From: DASVEE01 sp036399695 | Lineage (GTDB): Bacteria; Acidobacteriota; Thermoanaerobaculia; Gp7-AA8 | DNA length: 64,000 nucleotides | Reading direction: 5' to 3' | NCBI GenBank assembly: GCA_036399695.1 | Contig: DASWMP010000294.1 | Coordinates: forward strand, 20,581-84,580 | Shown: positions 1 to 8,730 of the stretch, in pieces | How positions within the stretch are numbered: position 1 is the stretch's first letter | Layout of the letters: every line of letters begins with the position of its first letter | Made by a program: the position numbers and the translations under genes | The notes under the pieces: generated by a model | The model's database searches: none | Seen by the model: only the letters and a program-made list of their open reading frames with translations | What the model was told of the DNA's origin: nothing

Positions 1-1
1 C

Positions 2-391
2 CTCGCCCGCGCCGTCGTCTGCGGCTACCCGCTGATCGACATGCTCCGCTATCAGCGCTTCCTGGTCGGGAGTTTCTGGGTCCCCGAGTACGGTGACCCG
101 GAGAACCCGCGGCATTTCCCCTTCATCCACGCCTATTCGCCGTATCACCGCGTGGATCCGTCAAAGGATTACCCGGCGATCTATTTCTACACCGGCGACG
201 CCGATACGCGCGTCGCCCCTCTGCACGGCCGCAAGATGACGGCGCTGATGCAGGCCGCCGATCCCGACACGGAACCGATCGTCCTCCGCTACCAGCTCAG
301 CGGCGGCCACTCCGGCGGCGAACCCCGCAGCGTGACGGTGCAACACGAATCCGAGTCCCTGGCGTTTCTGTGGAGTCAACTCGGGAGATGA
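2..391 (+). CDS. Prolyl oligopeptidase family (S9) serine peptidase, C-terminal fragment
   Basis: The gene runs in from the left edge; only its last about 129 residues are present, in frame from base 2. The fragment matches the end of the alpha/beta-hydrolase catalytic domain of the S9 prolyl oligopeptidase family. It has the loop YFYTGDADTRVAPLHGRKM, which corresponds to the region of the catalytic Asp, and SGGHSGGE, which corresponds to the catalytic His loop (GHGAG in typical members). The nucleophile serine would lie upstream, outside the window. Members cleave after proline in short peptides and are cytoplasmic or periplasmic. The stop lies 25 bases before the radical SAM gene, on the same strand. 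Confidence 0.85.
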   Translation, partial: LARAVVCGYPLIDMLRYQRFLVGSFWVPEYGDPENPRHFPFIHAYSPYHRVDPSKDYPAIYFYTGDADTRVAPLHGRKMTALMQAADPDTEPIVLRYQLSGGHSGGEPRSVTVQHESESLAFLWSQLGR

Positions 392-416
392 CGACCGTGT
401 TAATCTCACAACACCA

Positions 417-1829
417 ATGAAAGTCGCGTTCATCAAGCCGCCGGTGGGGGGCATTCTCGGGTTGGAGATGCTGACGTTCGTCGAGCCGTTGGGGCCGATC
501 TGCGTCGCGGCCGTCCTCGAGCAGGACGGGCATACGTGCAAAGTCATCGACCTGCGGATTGACGGGCAGGAAAAGGGGCTTGCCGACTGCGTCGAGTTCG
601 AGCCGGACGTGGTTGGGTTGCAGTGCAACTTCACCACCGAGCGGAACCGGACCATCCGGCTGGCGCAGCGGATCAAGCGGGACAACCCGAAAGCGTTCGT
701 GGTGATTGGCGGGCACGACGCGTCGCGCGATCCCGAGTGGTTCAGCGATCCGGCGGTCGACGCCATCGCCGTAGGGGATGGCGAAGAAGTCATGCCTCCG
801 CTCGTCAATGCGTTACGCGATGCGCGGGACCTGACGAAAGTCGAAGGGCTTTACCTGCGGCCGAAAGGGGAGCTGCTCTTTACCGGGCATGCGCCGGCGC
901 GGCCGAACCTCGATACCTACCCGATGCCGGCACGGCATCTCATCGCGCACTACGCCGACCACTACTACATCAACTTCCGCAAACCGCTGGCGCTCCTCGA
1001 GACCGCGCGCGGATGCCCGTTCAAGTGCAACTTCTGCTCTGTCTGGAAGTTTCATGAATCGACGTTCCGGGAGAAGTCGCCCGCGCGCGTCGTGGCGGAG
1101 TTGCAGACCATCACCGCACCGAACGTCTTCATCACCGACGACATCTTCTGGATGAACGTCAAACGTGGTGAGGAGATGGGGCGGGCGATCAAAGAGGCGG
1201 GGATCCGGAAGTTCTTCACCGTGCAGACCCGCACCGACATCATCGTCAAGTTCCCGCACCTCGTCGAACAGTGGAAAGACTGCGGCAACCTCTCGATCTT
1301 CCTCGGCCTCGAATCCGTCACGGACGAAGGGCTGAAAGCGGTGAACAAGAAGAACACGCAGTCGAACAACGTCCGCGCCATCGAGATCCTCAAAGACCTC
1401 GGCGTCGGCTTCACGCCGAACTTCATCGTCGATCCTGCCTGGGACCACGACGACTTTGCCCGGCTTCGCGAATGGATCGAGGAGATGGGCGCCTACAACA
1501 GCGGCTTCTCCATCCTCACACCGCTCCCCGGCACCGACCTCTGGGACACCGCCAAACAGAACGTGACCACCCACGACTGGGAGATGTACGACATCGTCCA
1601 CACCGTGCTCCCGACCAAGCTCCCGCTGCGCGACTTCTACGAGGAGTACTCAGGCCTCTGGCGCCACGCCCTCGACGTCCGCTACCGCCATCGCGGCAAG
1701 CTCAAGACGTACGTGCAACTCGGCGCCGCCTTAGCCACCCGCAAAGTGACGCTGAAAGCCGTCCGTAACGGGATGAACATCGCGAAGGTGTTCAGCAAGC
1801 CGGAGACGTTTCTCAGGGCGCACCAGTAG
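417..1829 (+). CDS. B12-binding domain radical SAM protein (HpnR-like hopanoid C-3 methylase candidate)
   Basis: A 470-residue protein with an N-terminal cobalamin-binding-type Rossmann domain (about residues 1-140) and a radical SAM domain whose cluster-binding motif CPFKCNFC places cysteines at 200, 204 and 207. This architecture belongs to class B radical SAM methylases and related enzymes. The overall length, the early GLEMLTFVEPLG stretch and the late TVLPTKLPL segment recall hopanoid C-3 methylase HpnR. That specific assignment is inference, since no hopanoid genes are visible nearby. It follows the peptidase fragment by 25 bases and ends at a family A palindrome shared with the convergent udk gene. 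Generic family assignment is firm; substrate is not. Confidence 0.85.
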   Translation: MKVAFIKPPVGGILGLEMLTFVEPLGPICVAAVLEQDGHTCKVIDLRIDGQEKGLADCVEFEPDVVGLQCNFTTERNRTIRLAQRIKRDNPKAFVVIGGHDASRDPEWFSDPAVDAIAVGDGEEVMPPLVNALRDARDLTKVEGLYLRPKGELLFTGHAPARPNLDTYPMPARHLIAHYADHYYINFRKPLALLETARGCPFKCNFCSVWKFHESTFREKSPARVVAELQTITAPNVFITDDIFWMNVKRGEEMGRAIKEAGIRKFFTVQTRTDIIVKFPHLVEQWKDCGNLSIFLGLESVTDEGLKAVNKKNTQSNNVRAIEILKDLGVGFTPNFIVDPAWDHDDFARLREWIEEMGAYNSGFSILTPLPGTDLWDTAKQNVTTHDWEMYDIVHTVLPTKLPLRDFYEEYSGLWRHALDVRYRHRGKLKTYVQLGAALATRKVTLKAVRNGMNIAKVFSKPETFLRAHQ

Positions 1830-1844
1830 CCGCGGCTACTGATG

Positions 1845-1943
1845 CGGTTTTCGGTTGTTGGTTGTTGGTTTTCGGTGCTGCGCTACGCGCAGATCGCCGT
1901 GAAGCGGAGCACCAGAACCCCGAAACCAACAACCAAAAACCGC
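1845..1943. repeat. Family A palindrome (A1) between convergent genes
   Basis: Imperfect inverted repeat. The left arm (about 1845-1882) contains GGTTGTTGGTTGTTGGTTTT and the right arm (about 1904-1943) is its approximate complement, with one indel. The core GTGCTGCGC / GCGGAGCAC is shared with copies near 8680 and 29290. It lies 16 bases after the radical SAM stop and 14 bases after the udk stop, so it could end transcription from both sides. A separate perfect 16-base palindrome, AGTAGCCGCGGCTACT, overlaps the radical SAM stop at 1825-1840. Confidence 0.8.
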
Positions 1944-1956
1944 TAACTCGCGCGCG

Positions 1957-2577
1957 CTACACCGTGACCAGATGCTCCACCCTCGCCACGATGGCATCCA
2001 GCGCCACCTGATTCTCGCCCCCCTCGGGGATGATCAGGTCGGCGTAGCGCTTGGAAGGCTCGACGAACTCCTCGTGCATCGGGCGGACGGTCGTCAGGTA
2101 CTGCTCCACGACTGATTCCAGGCTGCGGCCGCGGGACTGGATGTCGCGGGTGAGACGGCGGAGGAAGCGGAGGTCGGACGGCGTGTCGACGAACAGCTTG
2201 ATGTCGATCCGCTTGCGCAGATCGGGCTCGGCGAGGACGAGGATCCCTTCGACGATGATCACCTTCCGCGGCTCGACGCGCTGCGTTTCGACGCGCCTCG
2301 CGTACGTGGTGAAGTCGTAGAGCGGCACCTCGATCGAGGCGCCTTTGGCCAGCACGTCCAGATGGCGCGCCAGCAACTCGCTCTCGAGCGAGTCCGGGTG
2401 GTCGAAGTTGATGTGGTGCAGCTCCTCGGGCGAGAGGCCGTCGAAGTTCCGGTAATAGGAGTCGTGCGAGATCCACTCGATCCGGTCCTTGCCGACGCGG
2501 TCGTAGATCGCGCGGGCCACCGTCGTCTTCCCCGAGCCGGTGCCGCCGGCGATGCCGATGATGACCGGGGTCTTCAC
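1957..2577 (-). CDS. udk: Uridine kinase
   Basis: Phosphorylates uridine and cytidine to UMP and CMP in pyrimidine salvage. The 206-residue product has a P-loop GGTGSGKT at residues 11-18, followed by the SHDSYYR nucleoside-binding motif, NFDHPDSLES, YDFTTYAR and EGILVL, all typical of Udk; E. coli Udk is 213 residues. The start is a GTG that overlaps the stop of the upstream zinc-ribbon gene (GTGA). A much longer open frame upstream is only the antisense of that gene. The overlap implies translational coupling with the zinc-ribbon gene. Confidence 0.95.
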   Translation of the reverse strand: MKTPVIIGIAGGTGSGKTTVARAIYDRVGKDRIEWISHDSYYRNFDGLSPEELHHINFDHPDSLESELLARHLDVLAKGASIEVPLYDFTTYARRVETQRVEPRKVIIVEGILVLAEPDLRKRIDIKLFVDTPSDLRFLRRLTRDIQSRGRSLESVVEQYLTTVRPMHEEFVEPSKRYADLIIPEGGENQVALDAIVARVEHLVTV

Positions 2578-2744
2578 GACGACGACTGCTCTTCGAAGTC
2601 GGACTCCGTCATGAAGTCGGCCAGATCTTCGGTGCCGCAGGTGGCGCAGACGATCGCCGACAGCTTGCCGTTCGTGTACTCGAACTGGTAGGTCGGCGTC
2701 TCGCACTGAATACAGATGAGGTAATCGGGCTCGTCGTAGGCCAT
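2574..2744 (-). CDS. Small zinc-ribbon protein coupled to udk
   Basis: A 56-residue protein starting MAYDEPDYLICIQCETPTY. Two CxxC pairs (ICIQC and VCATC, about residues 11-14 and 33-36) predict a single zinc ribbon, followed by an acidic Ser-ending tail. It starts at an ATG at 2744 and its TGA overlaps the GTG start of udk, so the two form a two-gene operon. No enzymatic domain is present. A nucleic-acid- or protein-binding role is inferred from the zinc ribbon; no named family was recognised. Confidence 0.75.
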   Translation of the reverse strand: MAYDEPDYLICIQCETPTYQFEYTNGKLSAIVCATCGTEDLADFMTESDFEEQSSS

Positions 2745-2807
2745 GGGCGAAGAATACACGAGCCGAGGGATGGCGGCACGGGGCACGAGGCGGGCTAAGA
2801 TGCGCCG

Positions 2808-3854
2808 ATGATCGTCCTGCGCCAGCTCGCCTTTGCGATTCTTCTGACGTCTTCCGCCTTCGCCGCCACGGCTCCCCGCAACGTCATCCTGATCATCGGC
2901 GACGGCATGGGAACCGCGCACGTCACCGCCGCGAAGAACACGCGCGCCGAAAAGTTCAACCTCGCCCGGATGCCGGTCGTCGGCCTGCAGACGACGCGCT
3001 CCGCGGACCGCACCGTGACCGACTCCGCCGCCGCCGCGACGGCGCTGGCGACAGGCGTGAAGACGAACTACGAAATGGTGAGCGTCGATCCGGCCACCGG
3101 CGCGCCGCTGGCGACGGTGCTCGAGGTAGCGGAGAAGGGCGGCCGGACGACGGGCGTCGTGACGACGACGAACTTCTGGGACGCGACCCCCGCGGCTTTC
3201 GCCGCGCACGCGAAGCACCGCTCGGAGGGCGTGGACATCGCCAAACAGATGCTGCGGAGCGGCGCCGAGATCATCATCGGCACCGGCCAGAAGGTGTTGC
3301 AGCGTCCCGAAGCCGCAGGCCTGACGGATTATGCGAAAGCGCAGGGCTACACCGTGGCCATGACGCGCGCCGAGCTGGATGCCGCCGGCCCCGGTCCGTT
3401 GCTGGCGATCCTCCCGGAACAGACCCGCGACGCGGAGAACCCCGATGCGCCGCTGGCGATGCTGGCGAAGTGGTCGATCGAACGGCTGAATCGCAACAAG
3501 AGCGGCTTCTTCCTCATCATCGAGCACGAGGGCACGGACTCCTCGAGCCACCAGAACAACGGCGCCGACCTGACGGCGAGCCTCACCGCGCTCGATCTCA
3601 CGGTAGGAGAGGTGCTGGACTTCGCGGCCAGGTCAGGCGACACGCTGGTGGTCGTGACGGGCGATCACGAGACCGGCTCTCTGCGCGTGTCGGAGTCGCC
3701 GAGGACCGGCCGGATCCGTCTGGAGTGGGCCACCACGGACCACACCGGGTCCGCGGTGCCGGTGTTTGCGTTCGGACCCGGGTCGGAGCAGTTCGCCGGG
3801 TTCTACGACAACACGGATATCGGCAAGCGCCTGCTGGCGTTCGTGCGGCGGTGA
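2808..3854 (+). CDS. Alkaline phosphatase (PhoA superfamily), secreted
   Basis: A 348-residue precursor with a signal peptide ending at about SSAFA (residue 19), so it is periplasmic or secreted. It hydrolyses phosphate monoesters. The metal site Asp is in GDGMG (D32) and the phospho-acceptor serine in VTDSAAAATALATG (S73). Later metal ligands sit in IEHEGTDSSSH, TGDHETG and TTDHTG, covering the usual order for the family. It is shorter than E. coli PhoA because it lacks extra insertions. A TAAGAT hexamer 6 bases before the ATG suggests a very short leader. Divergent from the udk pair, with 63 bases between starts. Confidence 0.93.
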   Translation: MIVLRQLAFAILLTSSAFAATAPRNVILIIGDGMGTAHVTAAKNTRAEKFNLARMPVVGLQTTRSADRTVTDSAAAATALATGVKTNYEMVSVDPATGAPLATVLEVAEKGGRTTGVVTTTNFWDATPAAFAAHAKHRSEGVDIAKQMLRSGAEIIIGTGQKVLQRPEAAGLTDYAKAQGYTVAMTRAELDAAGPGPLLAILPEQTRDAENPDAPLAMLAKWSIERLNRNKSGFFLIIEHEGTDSSSHQNNGADLTASLTALDLTVGEVLDFAARSGDTLVVVTGDHETGSLRVSESPRTGRIRLEWATTDHTGSAVPVFAFGPGSEQFAGFYDNTDIGKRLLAFVRR

Positions 3855-3888
3855 TGGTGGGGTAGAGCCGGATAGCGAGACGAAGTTT

Positions 3889-4035
3889 GGAGTGCGGCAG
3901 CGACGCCTCAACATCTGCCGCTTTTACATAGCCGCAGCGGCGAGCTGCGGCCCACGTGGCGCGCCGCAAAGGGCGGAAGCTCGACGCTTCCGCTATGTAA
4001 AAGCGGCAGCTGATGAAGCGTCGCTGCCGCACTCC
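3889..4035. repeat. Large palindrome related to family D (D0)
   Basis: A 147-bp imperfect inverted repeat with outer arms GGAGTGCGGCAGCGACG and CGTCGCTGCCGCACTCC and inner arms GCCGCTTTTACATAGC and GCTATGTAAAAGCGGC, around a GC-rich loop that is itself palindromic. It lies between the convergent 3' ends of the alkaline phosphatase and efflux-channel genes (35 bases from each stop). The GGAGTGCGG ends match family D elsewhere in the window, but the interior differs. Confidence 0.8.
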
Positions 4036-4070
4036 AGACGCTTCGGCGGTGGTGTCGTAGGGTTGGCTGC

Positions 4071-5453
4071 CTACGGCGCCGCTGCCACCGGCGCCTCACT
4101 CCACCCACCGCCCAACGCGCGATAGAACTGCACGAGCGCGATCAGCCGGTCGCGGCGGACGCGCGCGAGCGCGTTCTCGGCGGCGAACAACTGCTGCATC
4201 GCATCCAGTACCTCAAAGTAGGCGGACAGCCCCGACTCGTATCGCAGATTCACGAGCCGCACCGCCTCCTGGTTCACGCGCAGTGCGCGCTGCCGTTCCG
4301 TCTCCGCGACGGCGAGCTTCTGCAGCGAGACCAGCGAGGTCGACACGTCCGCCAAGGCCTCGGTGATGGACTGTTCGTACTGCACGCGGGCAATGTCGAA
4401 CTGCGCCACGGCCACGCGACGCTGATTGCGCAAACGGCCGGCGTTGAAGATCGGGCCGAGGAGGCCGGCCTGGATGCTCCAGACGCGTCCTGCGCCGAAC
4501 AGCTCTGACAACTCCGAGCTCTGCACGCCGAGCAAGCCGGTCAGCGACAGCGTCGGATAGAACGCCGCCTCGGCGACGCCGACGTTCGCGTTCGCCGCGA
4601 TGAGGAACTGCTCCGCCGCGCGCACGTCCGGCCGCCGCAACAGCAGCGCCGACGGCAGCCCCGCCGGGATCTCCGGCGGCAACGGCTGCGCCGCCAGCGT
4701 CGCACCGCGCGCGATCGGTCCCGGCACGCGGCCGAGCAGCACGTTGAGCTGGTTCTCCGTCGCAACGATCTCCCGCTCGATGAGCGGAATCTGCGCCGAC
4801 GCATTCGCCAGCAGCGCCTCGGCGCGCGTCGTCTCCAGGCCCGACGCCGTCCCGCCGCGCAGGCGACGCTCGAACAGATCGAACGTGCTGGCGAAACCGG
4901 CCGTCGTGCGGCGGGCGATCTCCAGCTCTTCATCGAGCTCGCGCAGATCAAAGTACGCCGCCGCGACCTCGGAGACGAGCGCGAGCTGCACGGCGCGCCG
5001 TCCTTCTTCCGAAGCCAGATACTGCGCGCGCGCGGCCTCGTTCAGGCGGCGGATGCGTCCCCAGAGGTCGATCTCCCAGCCCGCGGCGACGTTCGCCGCG
5101 AGCGCCGCTCCGGTCTCGCTGTTCTGGCGGCCGTAGCCGGTACGCACCTGGTAGTCGACGTCCGGATAGCGCGCCGCACCGGCGATGCCGTAGCGCGCCC
5201 GCGCTTCCTCCACGCGCGCCGCCGCGATGCGCATGTCGGCGCCATTGCGCAGCGCTTCCTCGATCAGCGACCGGAGCACCGGATCGCTGAAGAGGTCGAA
5301 CCAGGCCACGTCCGCCAGCGAGCGCTCCGTCGGCGCTTCCGTGCTCCCGTAAATCGCATCCGGCACAGTCACGGCAGGACGTTGATAGTTCGGTCCGACG
5401 GTGCACGCCGCGAGCGTCAGCGTCGTGACCAGCAGAAGAAGTAGCCGCTTCAT
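4071..5453 (-). CDS. Outer membrane efflux lipoprotein (OprM/NodT-TolC family)
   Basis: The outer membrane channel of a tripartite RND pump. The 460-residue precursor has a lipobox TLAAC, with the lipidated cysteine at 17, followed by VGPNYQRP, the standard start of NodT-family channels. Two long alpha-helical repeat halves (OEP domains) follow, including YFDLRELDEEL and the second-half GRLRNQRRVAVAQFDIARVQYEQS. Its ATG overlaps the stop of the upstream pump gene by one base (TGATG), so expression is coupled. It is the last gene of the tetR-adaptor-pump-channel operon. Confidence 0.95.
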   Translation of the reverse strand: MKRLLLLLVTTLTLAACTVGPNYQRPAVTVPDAIYGSTEAPTERSLADVAWFDLFSDPVLRSLIEEALRNGADMRIAAARVEEARARYGIAGAARYPDVDYQVRTGYGRQNSETGAALAANVAAGWEIDLWGRIRRLNEAARAQYLASEEGRRAVQLALVSEVAAAYFDLRELDEELEIARRTTAGFASTFDLFERRLRGGTASGLETTRAEALLANASAQIPLIEREIVATENQLNVLLGRVPGPIARGATLAAQPLPPEIPAGLPSALLLRRPDVRAAEQFLIAANANVGVAEAAFYPTLSLTGLLGVQSSELSELFGAGRVWSIQAGLLGPIFNAGRLRNQRRVAVAQFDIARVQYEQSITEALADVSTSLVSLQKLAVAETERQRALRVNQEAVRLVNLRYESGLSAYFEVLDAMQQLFAAENALARVRRDRLIALVQFYRALGGGWSEAPVAAAP

Positions 5454-8400
5454 CAGTGCACTCCCTCGACCGCAACGGCCGGTGCTTTCTTCTTGCGCAG
5501 GCCGGCGATCCGCTCGACCACGACGTACAGCACCGGGATGAGGAAGATCGCCAGCACGGTCGCCGCGAGCATGCCCGAGACGACGACGGTGCCGAGGATG
5601 CGTCGTGCTGCCGCGCCCGCGCCGCTGGCGATCCAGAGCGGGACGCAGCCGAGGATGAACGCGAACGACGTCATGAGGATCGGCCGGAGGCGGAGGCGCG
5701 CGCCCTCGAGCGCCGCGTCCACGAGATCGCGGCCTTTCTCCAGCTCCGCCTTCGCGAACTCGACGATCAGAATCGCGTTCTTCGCGGCCAGGCCGATGAG
5801 CACGACGAGGCCGATCTGGCCGTAGACGTCGAAATCGTACTTGCGCAGGATCAGGCCGAGGAACGCGCCGAACACCGCCACCGGAACGCTGAGCAGGACG
5901 CTGAACGGCAGCGACCAGCTCTCATAGAGCGCGGCGAGGATGAGGAAGACGAAGATCAGCGACATGATGAACACGCGTGAGGTCGTGCCCGAGGCGCGCT
6001 TCTCCTGGAACGACAGGTCCGACCAGTCGTAGCCCATCTCGCGCGGAAGCGTCTGACGGGCCACGTCTTCGAGCGCGGCCATGGCCTGCCCGGAGCTGTA
6101 GCCGGGCGCCGCCTGGCCCGTCACCTGCGCCGCGCGATAGAGATTGAAGCGCTGCGTGTACTCGGGGCCGGACGTCTGCCGTACCGTCGTGACGGCGGAC
6201 AGCGGCACCATGTTTCCGTCGTTGTTGCGGACGTAGAAGTGATTGATGGCGTCCGGCGTCAGCCGGTCGGACGCGTCGGCCTGCACGAAGACGCGCCACT
6301 GCCGTCCGAAACGGTTGAACTGATTCACGAACGAGCCGCCGAGGAACGTCTGCAGCGTCTGATAGACCTCGTTCACCGGGACGCCCTGCTTGAGCGCCTT
6401 GTCGCGGTCGACGTCGACGAACACCTGCGGCACCGCCGCGCGGAAGGTACTGTTCACGTTCTGCAACTCGGGGCGCTCGCGGGCGGCGGCCAGGAACTTC
6501 TGGAGGTTCTCGTCGAGGAACTGCACCGGTCCGCCGCTGCGGTCCTGCAGCCAGAGCGAGAAGCCGCCGGCGGCGCCGAGGCCCGGGATGGCGGGAGGCT
6601 GGAACGCGAAGATCGTCGCCTCCGGGATCTCCGCGCGGAAACGTCCGTTCAGCTTCTGCACGATCTCCGTGGAGCTGAGACCATCCTCGTGGCGTTTGTC
6701 CCACGTGTGAAGCTGGGAGAAGAACGTCGCGCTGTAGGACGTCGAGACGGAGGAGAGGAGACTGAAGCCGACGATGGTGTTGTAGTACTGCACGCCCTTC
6801 GTCTCGGAGAGGGTCTTCTCGACCTTCTTCGCGACTTCGTCCGTGCGCTGCAGCGACGAGGCGTCGGGCAACTGCACGTTGATGAGCATGTAGGCCTGGT
6901 CTTCCTGCGGGACGAAGCTGCCCGGCAGCTTGCTGCCGATGACGCCGGCGAAGAGGCCGAACGCGATCAGGATCACGATGCCGATCACCGCCTTGCGGAT
7001 CAGCAGCGCCGAGACGTTGACGTAGCCGCGTGTGACCCGCTCGAAGAAGCGGTTGAAGCCGCCGAAGAAGCGCGCCAGCGGGCCCGTGGACTTCTTGCGC
7101 GGCCGGAGCAGCAGCGCCGACAGCGCGGGCGACAGCGTCAGGGCGTTGAACGCGGAGATCAGCACCGACACCGCGATCGTGACGGCGAACTGCTGGTTGA
7201 GCCGTCCCTGAATGCCGCCGATGAACGCGACCGGAAGGAAGACCGAGGAGAGGATGAGGGCGATGGCGATGACGGGGCCGGAGACTTCCTTCATCGCCTG
7301 GATCGTCGCCTCGCGCGGCGCCATCCCTTCCTCGATGTGATGCTCGACGGCTTCGACGACGACGATGGCGTCGTCGACGACGAGCCCGATGGCCAGCACG
7401 AGCCCGAACAACGACAGCGTGTTGATCGAGAAGCCGAGCATCGGGAAGACGGCGAAGGTGCCGATGAGCGAGACCGGCACGGCCACGATCGGGATGAGCG
7501 TGGCCCGCCAGTTCTGCAGGAAGAGGAACACGACGAGGATGACGAGCAGCATCGCCTCAATGAGCGTCTGACGGATCTCGGCGATGCCGGCGGTGACGGG
7601 CCGCGTCGTGTCCACGGAGATCGTGTAGTCGAGATCCTCGGGGAAGCGCTGTTTGAGCTCGGCCATCGTCTTCTTCACCCCCTCGGCGACTTCGAGGGCG
7701 TTCGACCCCGGGGCCTGGAAGACGGCCACGTTGGCCGAGGGGTTGCCGTTGAACCGGCCGCGCTGGCGGTACGAGAGCGCGCCGAGCTCGATGCGGGCCA
7801 CGTCCGCGAGCCGCACGGCCGAGCCGTCCGGATTCAGCCGCACGACGATCTTCCCGAACTCCTCCGGCGTGACGAGGCGTCCCTGCGCGCGGACGGTGTA
7901 GGTGTACTCCTGGCCGCTCGGCACCGGCTCCGCGCCGATCTGGCCGGCGGGATTGACGCTGTTCTGCTGCTGGATCGCGCGCTGGACGTCCGCGGAGGTG
8001 AGGCCGAGCTTCGCCAGCGTGTCCGGCTTGACCCAGACGCGCATGGCGTATTCGGAGGCGCCGAAGTTCAGCACCTGCCCGACGCCCGGCACGCGGTAGA
8101 CGGCGTCGTTGACGTTGATCTGCGCGTAGTTGCCGATGAAGAGCGGGTCGTAGGTGCGCTTCGGCGAGTAGAGCGAGACCAGCATGAGCGGGGAGCCCTG
8201 GGTCTTGCGGTACGTCAGGCCGAACTGGCTCACTTCCGTCGGCAGCGACGGGCCGGCCTGGCTGACGCGGTTCTGCGCGTTGACCTGCGCGGTGTTGCGG
8301 TCCGTGCCGACGTCGAAGGTGACGCGGGTGGAGAACGTGCCGTCGCCGGCGTTCACCGACTGGACGTAAAGCATGTTCTCGACGCCGTTCATCTGCTGCT

Positions 8401-8596
8401 CGATCGGCGTGGCCACCGACTGCTCGATCGTCAGCGCGTCCGCGCCGGGGTACTGCCCCTGGATCTGGATGAGCGGCGGCACGATGTCCGGAAACTGCTC
8501 GATCGGCAGCCGGAACAGCGCGACGAGGCCGCCCAGCACCGTGACGATGGAGATGACGATCGCCACGACGGGGCGATTGATGAAGAAACGAGCCAT
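5453..8596 (-). CDS. RND multidrug efflux transporter (AcrB/MexB, HAE-1 family)
   Basis: A proton-driven inner-membrane pump of 1047 residues, the normal length for the family. It opens with MARFFINRPVVAIVISIVTV (TM1) and has the proton-relay Asp pair in GLVVDDAIVVVEAVEHH (TM4), the PRDI-type motif TEVSQFGLTYRKTQGSP, and the C-terminal FLIPVLYVVVERI TM12. Two large periplasmic loops would bind substrates. It pairs with the adaptor gene upstream and the channel gene overlapping downstream. Specific substrates cannot be read from the sequence. The 134-base gap between the adaptor and this gene holds family A element A2. Confidence 0.97.
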   Translation of the reverse strand: MARFFINRPVVAIVISIVTVLGGLVALFRLPIEQFPDIVPPLIQIQGQYPGADALTIEQSVATPIEQQMNGVENMLYVQSVNAGDGTFSTRVTFDVGTDRNTAQVNAQNRVSQAGPSLPTEVSQFGLTYRKTQGSPLMLVSLYSPKRTYDPLFIGNYAQINVNDAVYRVPGVGQVLNFGASEYAMRVWVKPDTLAKLGLTSADVQRAIQQQNSVNPAGQIGAEPVPSGQEYTYTVRAQGRLVTPEEFGKIVVRLNPDGSAVRLADVARIELGALSYRQRGRFNGNPSANVAVFQAPGSNALEVAEGVKKTMAELKQRFPEDLDYTISVDTTRPVTAGIAEIRQTLIEAMLLVILVVFLFLQNWRATLIPIVAVPVSLIGTFAVFPMLGFSINTLSLFGLVLAIGLVVDDAIVVVEAVEHHIEEGMAPREATIQAMKEVSGPVIAIALILSSVFLPVAFIGGIQGRLNQQFAVTIAVSVLISAFNALTLSPALSALLLRPRKKSTGPLARFFGGFNRFFERVTRGYVNVSALLIRKAVIGIVILIAFGLFAGVIGSKLPGSFVPQEDQAYMLINVQLPDASSLQRTDEVAKKVEKTLSETKGVQYYNTIVGFSLLSSVSTSYSATFFSQLHTWDKRHEDGLSSTEIVQKLNGRFRAEIPEATIFAFQPPAIPGLGAAGGFSLWLQDRSGGPVQFLDENLQKFLAAARERPELQNVNSTFRAAVPQVFVDVDRDKALKQGVPVNEVYQTLQTFLGGSFVNQFNRFGRQWRVFVQADASDRLTPDAINHFYVRNNDGNMVPLSAVTTVRQTSGPEYTQRFNLYRAAQVTGQAAPGYSSGQAMAALEDVARQTLPREMGYDWSDLSFQEKRASGTTSRVFIMSLIFVFLILAALYESWSLPFSVLLSVPVAVFGAFLGLILRKYDFDVYGQIGLVVLIGLAAKNAILIVEFAKAELEKGRDLVDAALEGARLRLRPILMTSFAFILGCVPLWIASGAGAAARRILGTVVVSGMLAATVLAIFLIPVLYVVVERIAGLRKKKAPAVAVEGVH

Positions 8597-8634
8597 TGTT
8601 GTTCCTCAGTTCTTGCGAGGGGACGGGAGTCTCT

Positions 8635-8729
8635 GGGGTTTTTGGTTGTTGGTTTTTGGTGCTGCGCTCCGCGGTGGGTTGTCGTGCAGCGGAGCAACCA
8701 ACAACCAACAACCGAGAACCAACAACTGC
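8635..8729. repeat. Family A palindrome (A2) inside the efflux operon
   Basis: Inverted repeat with arms built of TTGGTTGTTGG iterations; the core GTGCTGCGCTCCGC / GCAGCGGAGCA matches A1 and A4. It ends 2 bases after the stop of the adaptor gene and lies between it and the pump gene. It could therefore attenuate or stabilise the polycistronic mRNA between two subunits of the same pump. Confidence 0.8.
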
Positions 8730-8730
8730 C

